DNA of 64,000 nucleotides from Acinetobacter calcoaceticus. Lineage in GTDB: Bacteria; Pseudomonadota; Gammaproteobacteria; Pseudomonadales; Moraxellaceae. Shown one piece after another: positions 40,288 to 48,976 of this stretch. The stretch is taken from the NCBI RefSeq assembly GCF_016508255.1, contig NZ_JADVKT010000001.1, positions 558,001-622,000 of the forward strand, written 5' to 3'. The position numbers were made by a program, and so were the translations under genes. The notes under the pieces were generated by a model. It saw nothing but the letters and a program-made list of their open reading frames with translations, had not been told where the DNA came from and did not search any database. Positions within the stretch are counted from its first letter, which is position 1; each line of letters starts with the position of its first letter.

Positions 40288-40905
40288 TTATTTTCGTAAG
40301 TAAAAAAAGCTAAAAATGCCTATCAGAATCAAAATAGATAAGGCGGCAAATTTAGTTATTTTTTCATCTGATAGAGTCATTTTTAACATACTCCATCCCT
40401 GAAAACGTTTTGCAAAAATGCTATTTAGAATAAGAGTTGAAACATGCAACAAGACCAAAGCTAAAAATAAGTTTGCAAAAAATTCGTGTAAGCCTTTTAG
40501 AGAATAATTAAAATGCTCAGTCGCATACCCTAGTCCCACCACAATTGGGATTACAATAAAAATAAGAACAATGGAAACTTGAAAAAGTGCAACGCTAATT
40601 GAATGAATTGAATTTTTAGAAAAAATACTCTTTAGATTGGTATGACTCAAAGTTTTTTTGATCGCACTCATCGCCACATTAGTTCGCTTTTTAATACCCA
40701 AGGGCTTTGTATTTGAAATACGTGGACTCAAAAAATGCCAGATTACTCGCACGGTAAGACTAATAAGAAGTATGTAACCAAACATCATATGGACTTGGTG
40801 TAGATCTTCATTATTACCTGTAAAATAAGCACCAATAAAGCCAAGCATAATAGTTATATGTAAAATGCGTATTAAAATATCAATGTGTGTCCATGTTTTT
40901 GACAT
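40288..40905 (-). CDS. Cytochrome b561-family membrane protein
   Basis: Inner-membrane protein of 205 aa with four core transmembrane helices plus a C-terminal helix. Histidines positioned for two b-type haems occur in RILHITIMLGFIGAY, LHQVHMMFGYILL, LKGLHEFFANLFLALVLLHV and so on. It resembles the cytochrome b561/YceJ type. Quinol oxidation or electron delivery to a periplasmic partner is the family role; the partner is unknown. ATG 40905 is chosen over the adjacent GTG 40908. It is followed by 40043-40287, where no gene is visible. It lies about 135 bases downstream of sohB but behind its terminator. Confidence 0.8.
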   Translation of the reverse strand: MSKTWTHIDILIRILHITIMLGFIGAYFTGNNEDLHQVHMMFGYILLISLTVRVIWHFLSPRISNTKPLGIKKRTNVAMSAIKKTLSHTNLKSIFSKNSIHSISVALFQVSIVLIFIVIPIVVGLGYATEHFNYSLKGLHEFFANLFLALVLLHVSTLILNSIFAKRFQGWSMLKMTLSDEKITKFAALSILILIGIFSFFYLRK

Positions 40906-40993
40906 CACAAAAGCTCAAAATTGAAAAGTTAACTATGACTGTGACAATTGAAACTTAAACAAATATTAATCAGATTCTTTTCATCACCCACAT

Positions 40994-41028
40994 AAAAAAA
41001 AGAGTACCCATATAGATACTCTTTTTTT
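40994..41028 (-). terminator. Terminator of sohB
   Basis: AAAAAAAGAGTA and TACTCTTTTTTT form a stem with a 10-base loop, just after the sohB stop. Confidence 0.8.
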
Positions 41029-41044
41029 CAAAAATTTAGCTTAA

Positions 41045-42007
41045 TTAAAATCTAGTATCGCGTATTTGAACTAAAGTTGAATTAGCTTTCGCCAAGCTAT
41101 CTACGACTTTGTTCATTACAGCTGGAATCAAGCTATCTGCCATCTGTGCCGCTTGCAAACCCAACTTTTCACCTAAGGTTGCTTTCTTACGCGTGTTAAT
41201 CACATAGACATCATGCTGTGCTAATAAAGCTAATAGATATTCATCAGATGTTTGTAATTTATCAACAAGGTTGAGATTAAGCGCATCTTCGCCATACCAA
41301 TGTTCACCTGTAGCGACTTTATCAACATTAAGCTGTGGTCGATACTTTTCAACAAAGTGCTTAAATAACACATGAGTTTGTTGAAGCTCTTCTTCGAACT
41401 TCGCTTTACCTTCAGGTGTATTTTCACCAAACATAGTCACAGTACGTTTATACTGCCCTGCGGTATAAAGCTCAAAATCAACATTATGTTGTTTTAAAAG
41501 ACGATTAAAATTTGGAACTTGAGCAACTACACCAATTGAACCAACAATAGCAAATGGTGCTGTAATAATTTCATTTGCAATACATGCCATCATGTAGCCG
41601 CCACTTGCTGCCACTTTATCTACACAAATCGTCAGATGGAAACCTGCATCGCGTAAGCGCACCAATTGAGCTGCTGCTAAACCATAACCATGTACCATGC
41701 CGCCAGGGCTTTCAAGGCGAACAACGACGCGATCACGCCCTGCTTTAGCAGTAGCTAAAATGAGGGTAATTTCTTCTCTCAAGTTTTCAACTGCTGAAGC
41801 TTGAATATCACCTTTAAAATCTAACACAAAGATTTTCTGATTATTTTTACGGCGAATTTTAGCTTCTTTAGCAAGTTGTTGAGCCAATTGTAAAAGTTCT
41901 AAACGACTTGCAGTTGTTTGTGCAATTTTTTTTCTCTGTTCATTTACACGTGCATTTAAATGACTCACACGTATTTCTGCAGGGAGTTTAGGCAAATGGA
42001 ATAACAT
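41045..42007 (-). CDS. sohB: SohB-like peptidase lacking the N-terminal membrane anchor
   Basis: S49-family serine peptidase (320 aa) related to E. coli SohB. The catalytic Ser lies in VDKVAASGGYMMACIANEII and the Lys in TAGQYKRTVTMFGENT, both conserved. E. coli SohB is about 350 aa with an N-terminal transmembrane helix. Here the sequence begins MLFHLPKLPAEIRVSHLNAR and has no such helix. An in-frame TAG lies 9 bases upstream of the ATG, so the start cannot be extended. The protein is therefore probably cytoplasmic or only peripherally bound, or else the 5' part has been lost. It is monocistronic with its own terminator. Confidence 0.88.
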   Translation of the reverse strand: MLFHLPKLPAEIRVSHLNARVNEQRKKIAQTTASRLELLQLAQQLAKEAKIRRKNNQKIFVLDFKGDIQASAVENLREEITLILATAKAGRDRVVVRLESPGGMVHGYGLAAAQLVRLRDAGFHLTICVDKVAASGGYMMACIANEIITAPFAIVGSIGVVAQVPNFNRLLKQHNVDFELYTAGQYKRTVTMFGENTPEGKAKFEEELQQTHVLFKHFVEKYRPQLNVDKVATGEHWYGEDALNLNLVDKLQTSDEYLLALLAQHDVYVINTRKKATLGEKLGLQAAQMADSLIPAVMNKVVDSLAKANSTLVQIRDTRF

Positions 42008-42115
42008 AAAATTCTAAGCTCATAAGTTATCTTTTATAGCCTTAAGATGTGGTCCTTTTGATTAAAATTCAATAGCGTTTTTGCAAAATAGATTCATTTT
42101 CATTTATAAAAATAA

Positions 42116-42141
42116 AAAAAAGAGCACATGGCCCTTTTTCT
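42116..42141 (-). terminator. Possible terminator of the pst operon
   Basis: AAAAGAGC and GGCCCTTTT arms pair imperfectly around ACAT, directly after pstB, with an A/T run. The stem is weak, so read-through towards sohB is possible. Confidence 0.5.
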
Positions 42142-42156
42142 TATATGAACTACGAG

Positions 42157-43059
42157 TTAACCAAATCGTCCAGTAATATACGCTTCCGTCAACTGATGGT
42201 CAGGTTGAGTAAATACTTTTTCAGTTGAGTTGACTTCAATCAAATCACCTAAATGGAAATAAGCCGTACGATCTGAAACACGTGCCGCTTGTTGCATTGA
42301 GTGAGTCACAATGACAATCGTATATTGCTCTGATAGATCAGAAATCAATTCTTCGATTTTTGCTGTTGCGATTGGGTCAAGTGCAGAACATGGTTCATCC
42401 ATCAAAATCACTTCAGGACTTACCGCAATGGTACGTGCAATACATAAACGTTGTTGCTGACCACCCGATAAACCAGTACCTGGTTGATTCAAACGATCTT
42501 TCACTTCTTCCCATAAACCCGCTTTACGCAAGCTATTTTCAACAATTTCTTCAAGATCATATTTATCACGTGCCAAGCCATGAAGTTTAGGACCATAAGC
42601 TACGTTATCAAAAATAGTTTTAGGGAATGGATTTGGCTTTTGGAATACCATACCAACTTGAGCACGTAATAATACGACATCAAGGTTTGGGTCATAAATA
42701 TTGTGGTTATCGAGTGTAATCTTACCTGTTACACGGCAACCATCAATTGTGTCATTCATGCGGTTTATCGTACGAAGAAAAGTAGATTTACCACAGCCTG
42801 ACGGTCCAATAAAGGCAATAACTTCGTTCTTGTAAATATCGAGGTCAATACCCTTAATCGCTTCAAAATCACCATAATAAACATGGGCATCTTGTGCACT
42901 AATTTTGATTTCGGTTGAGTTCTGCTTTTTTGAAGTTTGTGGTTCAAAATGCGAAACATATGAAGTGCCATGATTGTGCGATTTATCTGTAAATTGAGAT
43001 TGTTCAGTGTTCACTAACTTATCCTTTTCTAAGGAATTCGTAATATCAATAGTATTCAT
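42157..43059 (-). CDS. pstB: Phosphate ABC transporter ATP-binding protein
   Basis: ATPase subunit (300 aa) of the PstSCAB high-affinity phosphate importer. Walker A is [19 protein letters not shown], the signature [16 protein letters not shown], and Walker [14 protein letters not shown]. An N-terminal tail of about 45 residues ([20 protein letters not shown]) precedes the usual start, longer than the E. coli 257-aa protein. It is the last pst gene here; phoU does not follow and is not in the window. The preceding gene pstA ends 13 bases away. Confidence 0.95.
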   Translation of the reverse strand: MNTIDITNSLEKDKLVNTEQSQFTDKSHNHGTSYVSHFEPQTSKKQNSTEIKISAQDAHVYYGDFEAIKGIDLDIYKNEVIAFIGPSGCGKSTFLRTINRMNDTIDGCRVTGKITLDNHNIYDPNLDVVLLRAQVGMVFQKPNPFPKTIFDNVAYGPKLHGLARDKYDLEEIVENSLRKAGLWEEVKDRLNQPGTGLSGGQQQRLCIARTIAVSPEVILMDEPCSALDPIATAKIEELISDLSEQYTIVIVTHSMQQAARVSDRTAYFHLGDLIEVNSTEKVFTQPDHQLTEAYITGRFG

Positions 43060-43072
43060 TATTTATCCTCTA

Positions 43073-44470
43073 TTACCAACGCACTTCGAACTTTTTACGT
43101 AACCAAATTGCAAGACTGTTTAAACCAATCATTAATGCAAGTAGTACGATAATCGCAGCGGCAGTACGGCCTTCGAAGAAGTTACGCAACTCATTACCTT
43201 GCCATAAGTAAACTTGGACGGGTAAAGCAGTTGATTGATCAAATGGAGTCGTTGGAATGCTTGCAACGAATGCGCTCATTCCAATTAAAAGTAAAGGTGC
43301 AGTTTCACCAAGCGCATGGGCAACCCCAATAATCGAGCCTGTCATAATGCCTGGTAAAGCTAATGGTAAAACGTGGTGGAAAATGGTCTGGAACTTAGAA
43401 GCTCCTAAACCAAGTGCAGCTTGTCGAATAGAAGGTGGTACTGCTTTTAATGAAGCACGAGTCGTAATAATGACTGTCGGTAATGTCATTAAACTTAAAA
43501 CTAAACCACCTACTAACGGAGCAGATAAAGGTAAATGCATCCAGCCAATAAAAATTGCCGCACCGAGTAAACCAAACACAATTGAAGGAACAGCAGCAAG
43601 GTTATTAATGTTGACTTCAATAATGTCTGTAAGAATATTTTTTGGAGCAAATTCTTCAAGATAAATTGCGCTGGCAACACCAATTGGAATTGCAATAAGG
43701 ATCACAATTAGCATCATGAATAATGAACCCATAAATGCACCTGCAAGACCACTAATTGCGGGTGAACTACGAGAGTCCGGATTCTTAAACAAGTTCAAAT
43801 TGAACGTATTTTCAAGAAGACCTTTTGCTTTTAGATCATCTGCAAGTTTACGAACTTCTGGTTCAAGTTGTTGCTGATCATCTGGCAATGAACGGTTAAT
43901 ATTACCTTTTAACCAAACATCGACATTGGCATCACCCAAGAAATTAAGATTTTCTTTCTTACCAATTAATGATGGGTCCGCAAAAACCATGTCACGTAAA
44001 CGATAAGCCTCTGAACTTGCATAAAGACTACTTAAATGATCACGTTCATTTGCAAGTGTAGGGTCTTTGGCAATCATTCCATTTACAATAATGCCATCCC
44101 AATCCACCATACCCATTTTGGTTTGCCAATTGATATAACGCTCTTGATAATGTGCAGGTGTTTCCCCTTGCCCACGAACAGGTACTGGACCTGCATCAAT
44201 CACTTTCGGATCAAAGTAAATTGGAACATTCATACTCGTTTGCCAAAAAGCAGGTAAACCTTTTGCCAAAATACTGCTAAACAATAGCGCAACAAATGCA
44301 AGTCCAATTACGACTGCCGAGAAACCAGCATAACGAAAAGCTTTTTCTTTGCGATGACGTTTAGCCAAAGATTTTTCGATGACCTGTTTACGTCGTTCAC
44401 GTGATTCAGCAGCAGCTTTTGGATCAAATACGTTCTGATCCATAGGAGACGATGTATTTGATGTACTCAT
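43073..44470 (-). CDS. pstA: Phosphate ABC transporter permease PstA
   Basis: Permease subunit (465 aa) of the Pst importer. The C-terminal half has the canonical six helices and the LGLGASKFQTIFHHVLPLAL coupling segment. The N-terminal half adds about 170 residues between helix 1 (AVVIGLAFVALLFSSILAKG) and helix 2, including ALPVQ-free polar sequence such as PVPVRGQGETPAHYQERYIN that is probably periplasmic. E. coli PstA is about 296 aa. Similar extended forms occur in other gammaproteobacteria such as Pseudomonas. Its start overlaps the pstC stop by 4 bases, giving translational coupling. Confidence 0.94.
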   Translation of the reverse strand: MSTSNTSSPMDQNVFDPKAAAESRERRKQVIEKSLAKRHRKEKAFRYAGFSAVVIGLAFVALLFSSILAKGLPAFWQTSMNVPIYFDPKVIDAGPVPVRGQGETPAHYQERYINWQTKMGMVDWDGIIVNGMIAKDPTLANERDHLSSLYASSEAYRLRDMVFADPSLIGKKENLNFLGDANVDVWLKGNINRSLPDDQQQLEPEVRKLADDLKAKGLLENTFNLNLFKNPDSRSSPAISGLAGAFMGSLFMMLIVILIAIPIGVASAIYLEEFAPKNILTDIIEVNINNLAAVPSIVFGLLGAAIFIGWMHLPLSAPLVGGLVLSLMTLPTVIITTRASLKAVPPSIRQAALGLGASKFQTIFHHVLPLALPGIMTGSIIGVAHALGETAPLLLIGMSAFVASIPTTPFDQSTALPVQVYLWQGNELRNFFEGRTAAAIIVLLALMIGLNSLAIWLRKKFEVRW

Positions 44471-45846
44471 TCGTATTGCTCACGGTATTTACGCACAATG
44501 TACAGTGCAACAATGTTTAAACATAAGGTAATCACAAATAGTGTTAGACCTAACGCGAATGCAACCAAAGCTTGTGGGCTGGCAAAGTCAGTATCACCAG
44601 TTAACTGTTTTACGATCGTAACGGTCACTGTCGAAACGGCTTGAAATGGATTTGCATGTAAAAGTGGACTGTTCCCTGCTGCCAAAACCACAATCATGGT
44701 TTCCCCTACGGCACGAGAAACAGCTAATAAAAAGGCACCCGTAATACCCGGTAAAGCCGCGGGTAAAACAACCTGACGAATTGTTTCCGACTTAGTTGCT
44801 CCAAGCCCTAAAGAACCGTCACGTAAAGCACGAGGTACTTGAGTAATAATGTCATCTGATAAAGAAGAAACAAACGGGATAATCATGATTCCCATAACAA
44901 AACCAGCAGTTAAAGCACTGGTCGCATTAATTTCAAGACCAACGTAAGCACCAGCTGTCTTGAAAAATGGTCCAATAATCATCATGGCAAAAACACCATA
45001 AACAATTGTTGGAATACCAGCTAAAACTTCAATTGTTGGTTTTGCCCATGAGCGCAACCATGGAGAAGCATATTCAGCTAAATAAATGGCAATCATTAGT
45101 CCAATTGGTACAGCAACGAGTAAAGCAATGCCACTGACCATGAGTGTGCCCCATAGCAATGGCAATAGACCATAACTACCTTCAGCATTACCCGAAGTAC
45201 TAAAGCCTGGGTTCCACTCTGTCCCGAAGAAGAAATCAAGCGGGCTTACAAAACGGAAGAAGTGCATTGCTTCACCAAACATCGACATCACAATACCGAT
45301 GGTTGTTAAAATCGCAACGCCAGAACATAAAATCAAAGCAACATTAATTGCACGTTCAACTTGGTTACGCGCACGATATTGTTGATTAATTTTTTTCTTT
45401 GCCCACACTAAACCCAATAAAGCTGCGCAAACAACAACAGCAAATTTGGCAAAAGAACCAATGGTTTGAAATTTTGCGAACTGTTGTGCAGCAGCTAATT
45501 CATAGGTTGCCGGTTTATCACTTACCCCAAAACCAGAAGCAATTGATTGAACACGATCAACTAATACACTTCTGCCAGCTTCATCAAGTGAAGCACTTAT
45601 CGATGCTGGAATATTATTAAAAATAATATGGTTTAAAATACTTGGTTCAACCAAGCTCCAAATGATCAAAATTAAAAAAGCAGGGATACCGCACCAAAGC
45701 CCAACCAATGCACCATAATAACCAGGACGAGAATGTAACGTCGCTGAGTTGCTTCCCTTACCTGCTAGGCTACGACTCTTTCTCAGCCCAAGTTGATATG
45801 CAATTGCCACAAGGGCTAACAGCACACCGATAAGTAGCAGATTCAT
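44467..45846 (-). CDS. pstC: Phosphate ABC transporter permease PstC
   Basis: Permease subunit (459 aa) forming the transmembrane pore with PstA. The LGLGATKSETIRQVVLPAAL segment contacts PstB. Helix 1 begins directly at MNLLLIGVLLALVAIAYQLG. Like PstA, it is longer than the E. coli protein (319 aa), with an extra N-terminal membrane-and-linker region (about residues 30-170) containing VEPSILNHIIFNNIPASISA. It follows pstS after about 100 bases that may hold a processing hairpin, and overlaps pstA by 4 bases. Confidence 0.94.
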   Translation of the reverse strand: MNLLLIGVLLALVAIAYQLGLRKSRSLAGKGSNSATLHSRPGYYGALVGLWCGIPAFLILIIWSLVEPSILNHIIFNNIPASISASLDEAGRSVLVDRVQSIASGFGVSDKPATYELAAAQQFAKFQTIGSFAKFAVVVCAALLGLVWAKKKINQQYRARNQVERAINVALILCSGVAILTTIGIVMSMFGEAMHFFRFVSPLDFFFGTEWNPGFSTSGNAEGSYGLLPLLWGTLMVSGIALLVAVPIGLMIAIYLAEYASPWLRSWAKPTIEVLAGIPTIVYGVFAMMIIGPFFKTAGAYVGLEINATSALTAGFVMGIMIIPFVSSLSDDIITQVPRALRDGSLGLGATKSETIRQVVLPAALPGITGAFLLAVSRAVGETMIVVLAAGNSPLLHANPFQAVSTVTVTIVKQLTGDTDFASPQALVAFALGLTLFVITLCLNIVALYIVRKYREQYE

Positions 45847-45947
45847 GTACTCTCCACTGTTTTCTCAATTGTCATAATTTGGAAAAAACAAGTTAGACAA
45901 AAAGGCTGATGAACTCTCAAGATCACCAGCCCCTATTCCAAACTAGC

Positions 45948-46979
45948 TTATTTAACAGTTTTACCTGCTTTAAAGTCAGCCAAAACTTTTGCACGTTCTG
46001 CATCAGACATTGCGATTAAACCATCACGCTCAGCTTTAGAACCTTTACCAGTTGCTTTTTTGCTTACGAAATATTCTACGTATTGTGGTAAGCCTTTAAC
46101 TGATTTTAAATGTTCGCCTTTCACATAGAAGAACAATGGACGAGATACAGGATATGTACCGTTCAATACTGTTTTCTCAGATGGAAGAACGTTATTTACT
46201 GATGCTACACGTAACTTGTCACGGTTCATATCATAGAAACTTAGACCAAACACACCTACTGCACTTGGAGAAGTCTTTAAGCGAGCTAATGTTTCTGTGT
46301 AGTCACCAGCAATTTCAATTACACGGCCATCTTTACGGAAAGTTGAACATGCTTTCTTCTGAGCATCTTTTTCTAGGCTTTTGAAGTATTCATACGATTC
46401 ACAGCCAGCATCAACCATTTTCTCTTGGAAAACTTCACGAGTACCGTGGTTAGACGCAGGAATTACAAGTGTAATCGGTTCATTTGGAAGTGATTTATCA
46501 ATCTGGTTCCAGTTTGTATATGGGTTTGGAACCAATTTACCTTTTGAAGGTAACTGTGCAGCTAAAGCAGCAAAAATATGGTAAGGCTTTAATTTATAAG
46601 CTGCTTTATGTGAGTTAGACGCAAATACGATACCGTCATAACCAATTTTGATTTCTTGAATTTGTTTTACACCAGCTTTGTTACAAGCTTCAATTTCAGT
46701 ACTTTTAATTTTACGAGAAGCGTTAGCAACGTCGATTGTGTTATCGCCAACACCTTGACAGAATTGTTTCAACCCAGCAGAAGAACCGCCAGAACCAACT
46801 ACAGGAGTTTTAAATTGAGGGAATGTATTACCAAACTCTTCAGCTACAACGCTGGCAAATGGTAATACAGTTGAAGAACCAGCAATTTGAATCGTATCAC
46901 GAGCTGCATTTGCAGTCGTTGTTACAGCTGCCCCAGTTACTGCTAACGCAATTGCGATTTGACGTGGATTTAAGCGCAT
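45948..46979 (-). CDS. pstS: Phosphate-binding protein PstS
   Basis: Periplasmic phosphate-binding protein (343 aa). A signal peptide (about 1-25, RQIAIALAVTGAAVTTTANA) is followed by IAGSSTVLPFASVVAEEFGN, SGGSSAGLKQFC and ASNHGTREVFQE, with the binding-loop TGSST/SGGSS-type motifs of the family. The ATG at 46979 has GAGAG at good spacing; an in-frame ATG at 46994 has no ribosome site. It is the first gene of pstSCAB, with a Pho-box-like site at 47070-47087. The 460-base gap to the permease gene behind it holds the pst promoter and that gene's terminator. Confidence 0.94.
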   Translation of the reverse strand: MRLNPRQIAIALAVTGAAVTTTANAARDTIQIAGSSTVLPFASVVAEEFGNTFPQFKTPVVGSGGSSAGLKQFCQGVGDNTIDVANASRKIKSTEIEACNKAGVKQIQEIKIGYDGIVFASNSHKAAYKLKPYHIFAALAAQLPSKGKLVPNPYTNWNQIDKSLPNEPITLVIPASNHGTREVFQEKMVDAGCESYEYFKSLEKDAQKKACSTFRKDGRVIEIAGDYTETLARLKTSPSAVGVFGLSFYDMNRDKLRVASVNNVLPSEKTVLNGTYPVSRPLFFYVKGEHLKSVKGLPQYVEYFVSKKATGKGSKAERDGLIAMSDAERAKVLADFKAGKTVK

Positions 46980-47069
46980 TCTGTTCTCTCTCATTAATGC
47001 AATAGGTTGTACGTCACTTTTTGTTGAGTGCTTGTACGCTCTTCGATAGCTGCATTGTGAATAGAAAAT

Positions 47070-47087
47070 ATGACAATTAAGTTACAG
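47070..47087 (-). promoter_or_regulatory. Pho box-like site upstream of pstS
   Basis: On the minus strand the 18 bases read CTGTAACTTAATTGTCAT, matching the PhoB consensus (two CTGTCAT-type repeats 11 bases apart) at most positions. It is about 90 bases upstream of the pstS start. Induction by phosphate starvation through PhoB is inferred. Confidence 0.6.
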
Positions 47088-47404
47088 TATGATGACGCTT
47101 TAATGATTTCGATATTGTTAATTGTCACATTATTATTTTTTATCTATTATCAGATATTTAATTAAACCCGAGTGGGCATTTTACCTTGTATAGTAGTCTG
47201 TATTATGACACTGATTAAAAATATAGATTTTAAATTTTTATAAAATATAAAATCAAAAGATATTATAAATATTTTAAAAATCTACAATTTAACTCTATTT
47301 TCAATTGTACTATTAAAAATAATTTTATGACCAAAAATCTTATTAAATATTGCAATAAATAATAATTTCTTTGTAACATGAAAATAATATGACAAAAGAT
47401 AAAG

Positions 47405-47430
47405 GGTTACCTTCCTTGTGTCAGGTAACC
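47405..47430 (-). terminator. Hairpin downstream of the aromatic permease gene
   Basis: GGTTACC and GGTAACC pair perfectly with a 12-base loop, about 25 bases after the permease stop on the minus strand, followed by CTTTATCTTTT. Confidence 0.6.
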
Positions 47431-47455
47431 GCAATATCATTGTCAATTTAAATTA

Positions 47456-48835
47456 TCAACTAGATTGAACTTCTGGAAGCACAACCATTTTTTTACGATA
47501 TTTTAAGAAATACATAAGTGCTAAAATACCAAGCCAGATAGGGCCTAAAATAACAGCCAATCTCATATCTGGCGTCATTGCCATAATAATAAGAATAAAA
47601 CATACAAAGCTAATGGTTAAATAATTACTCCATGGGCTAAGAATGCTTTGAAATTTGGTTTGACGTTTTTGCAATTTCATTGCTTTCGTAAATTTCAAAT
47701 GAGTCACTGAAATCATAAGCCAGTTAATGACAAGTGCAGCCACAACAAGCATCATAAAGAGCTGAAAAGCTTGGCCAGGGATCAGGTAATTTACGACCAC
47801 ACATATTGCTGTGATTGATGCAGAAAGAACTGCGGCTGGAACTGGAATACCACGACTGTTTACTTTTTTCAAAAATGCCGGAGCATTACCCTGCTCTGCT
47901 AAACCATGCAACATACGGCTATTACAATAAATACAGCTGTTATAAACTGAAATGGCAGCAATTAAGACAACAAAGTTTAAAACGTTCGCAACGCCATTAC
48001 TGTTTAATGACTGGAAAATCATGACAAATGGGCTACCACCTTCTGCAACCATATTCCATGGGTAAAGGCACAATAAAATCCCAATTGCCCCGATATAAAA
48101 AATCAAAATACGATAAACAATCTGGTTCACTGCTTTTGGAATAGTGGTTTCAGGTTTCTTTGTTTCAGCCGCAGCAATACCAATTAGCTCTAAACCACCA
48201 AATGCAAACATAATGACGGCCAAAGCCATGACAAAACCATGAATCCCATGCGGGAAGAAACCACCGTGTTGCCATAAATTTGCAATGCCTGCTTGCGGAC
48301 CAGCAGAACCTGTAAATAAGAGATAGGTACCAAAGCCAATCATACTTAAAATTGCAACAATCTTAATGCAAGAAAATAAGAACTCAGACTCCCCAAAGAA
48401 GCGGACATTTACCAAATTAATGCCGTTAATTAAAATAAAGAAAAATAAAGCAGTCATCCATGTCGGAATTTCAGGCCACCAAAACTGAATAAAGGTTCCA
48501 ATTGCACTAAGTTCAGCCATGCTCACCAGTACATACAACACCCAGTAGTTCCAGCCAGACATAAAACCAGCCATTTTGCCCCAGTACTTATTGGCAAAAT
48601 AACTAAATGAACCACTGACTGGTTCTTCAACAACCATTTCACCTAAATGACGCATAATTAAGAAAGCGATAATTCCGGCAATTGCATATCCTAATAAAAT
48701 CGAAGGACCTGCCAGTTTAATTGTTTGAGAAAGACCTAAAAATAATCCTGTTCCGATCGCACCTCCAAGCGCGATGAGTTGAATATGCCGATTGGATAAG
48801 CCTTGTTTTAACTCGTGCTTATTGTTTGCATCCAT
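47456..48835 (-). CDS. Aromatic amino-acid permease (AroP/PheP-like)
   Basis: APC-family inner-membrane permease (459 aa, 12 helices). It closely follows E. coli PheP/AroP: LSNRHIQLIALGGAIGTGLF, FLIMRHLGEMVVEEPVSGSF, GGLELIGIAAAETKKPETTI and NSRMLHGLAEQGNAP. Proton-driven uptake of phenylalanine, tyrosine or tryptophan is the expected role. The same strand carries the indole/phenylpyruvate decarboxylase gene about 140 bases upstream, so import and breakdown of aromatic amino acids are probably linked, perhaps as one leftward unit. The two are separated by AT-rich DNA without a clear terminator. Confidence 0.87.
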   Translation of the reverse strand: MDANNKHELKQGLSNRHIQLIALGGAIGTGLFLGLSQTIKLAGPSILLGYAIAGIIAFLIMRHLGEMVVEEPVSGSFSYFANKYWGKMAGFMSGWNYWVLYVLVSMAELSAIGTFIQFWWPEIPTWMTALFFFILINGINLVNVRFFGESEFLFSCIKIVAILSMIGFGTYLLFTGSAGPQAGIANLWQHGGFFPHGIHGFVMALAVIMFAFGGLELIGIAAAETKKPETTIPKAVNQIVYRILIFYIGAIGILLCLYPWNMVAEGGSPFVMIFQSLNSNGVANVLNFVVLIAAISVYNSCIYCNSRMLHGLAEQGNAPAFLKKVNSRGIPVPAAVLSASITAICVVVNYLIPGQAFQLFMMLVVAALVINWLMISVTHLKFTKAMKLQKRQTKFQSILSPWSNYLTISFVCFILIIMAMTPDMRLAVILGPIWLGILALMYFLKYRKKMVVLPEVQSS

Positions 48836-48976
48836 AACATTATCTCCAATGTTGGTGTCACTTCCTGTACACCTTTATTCAGCACCATATCCGAAGGCCA
48901 GAAACCGACCTTCGGAAATACGTTTGCTTTAATATGAGTCCATTTAATTTTTAAGAAGAATTTTCCTATCTTCTAT

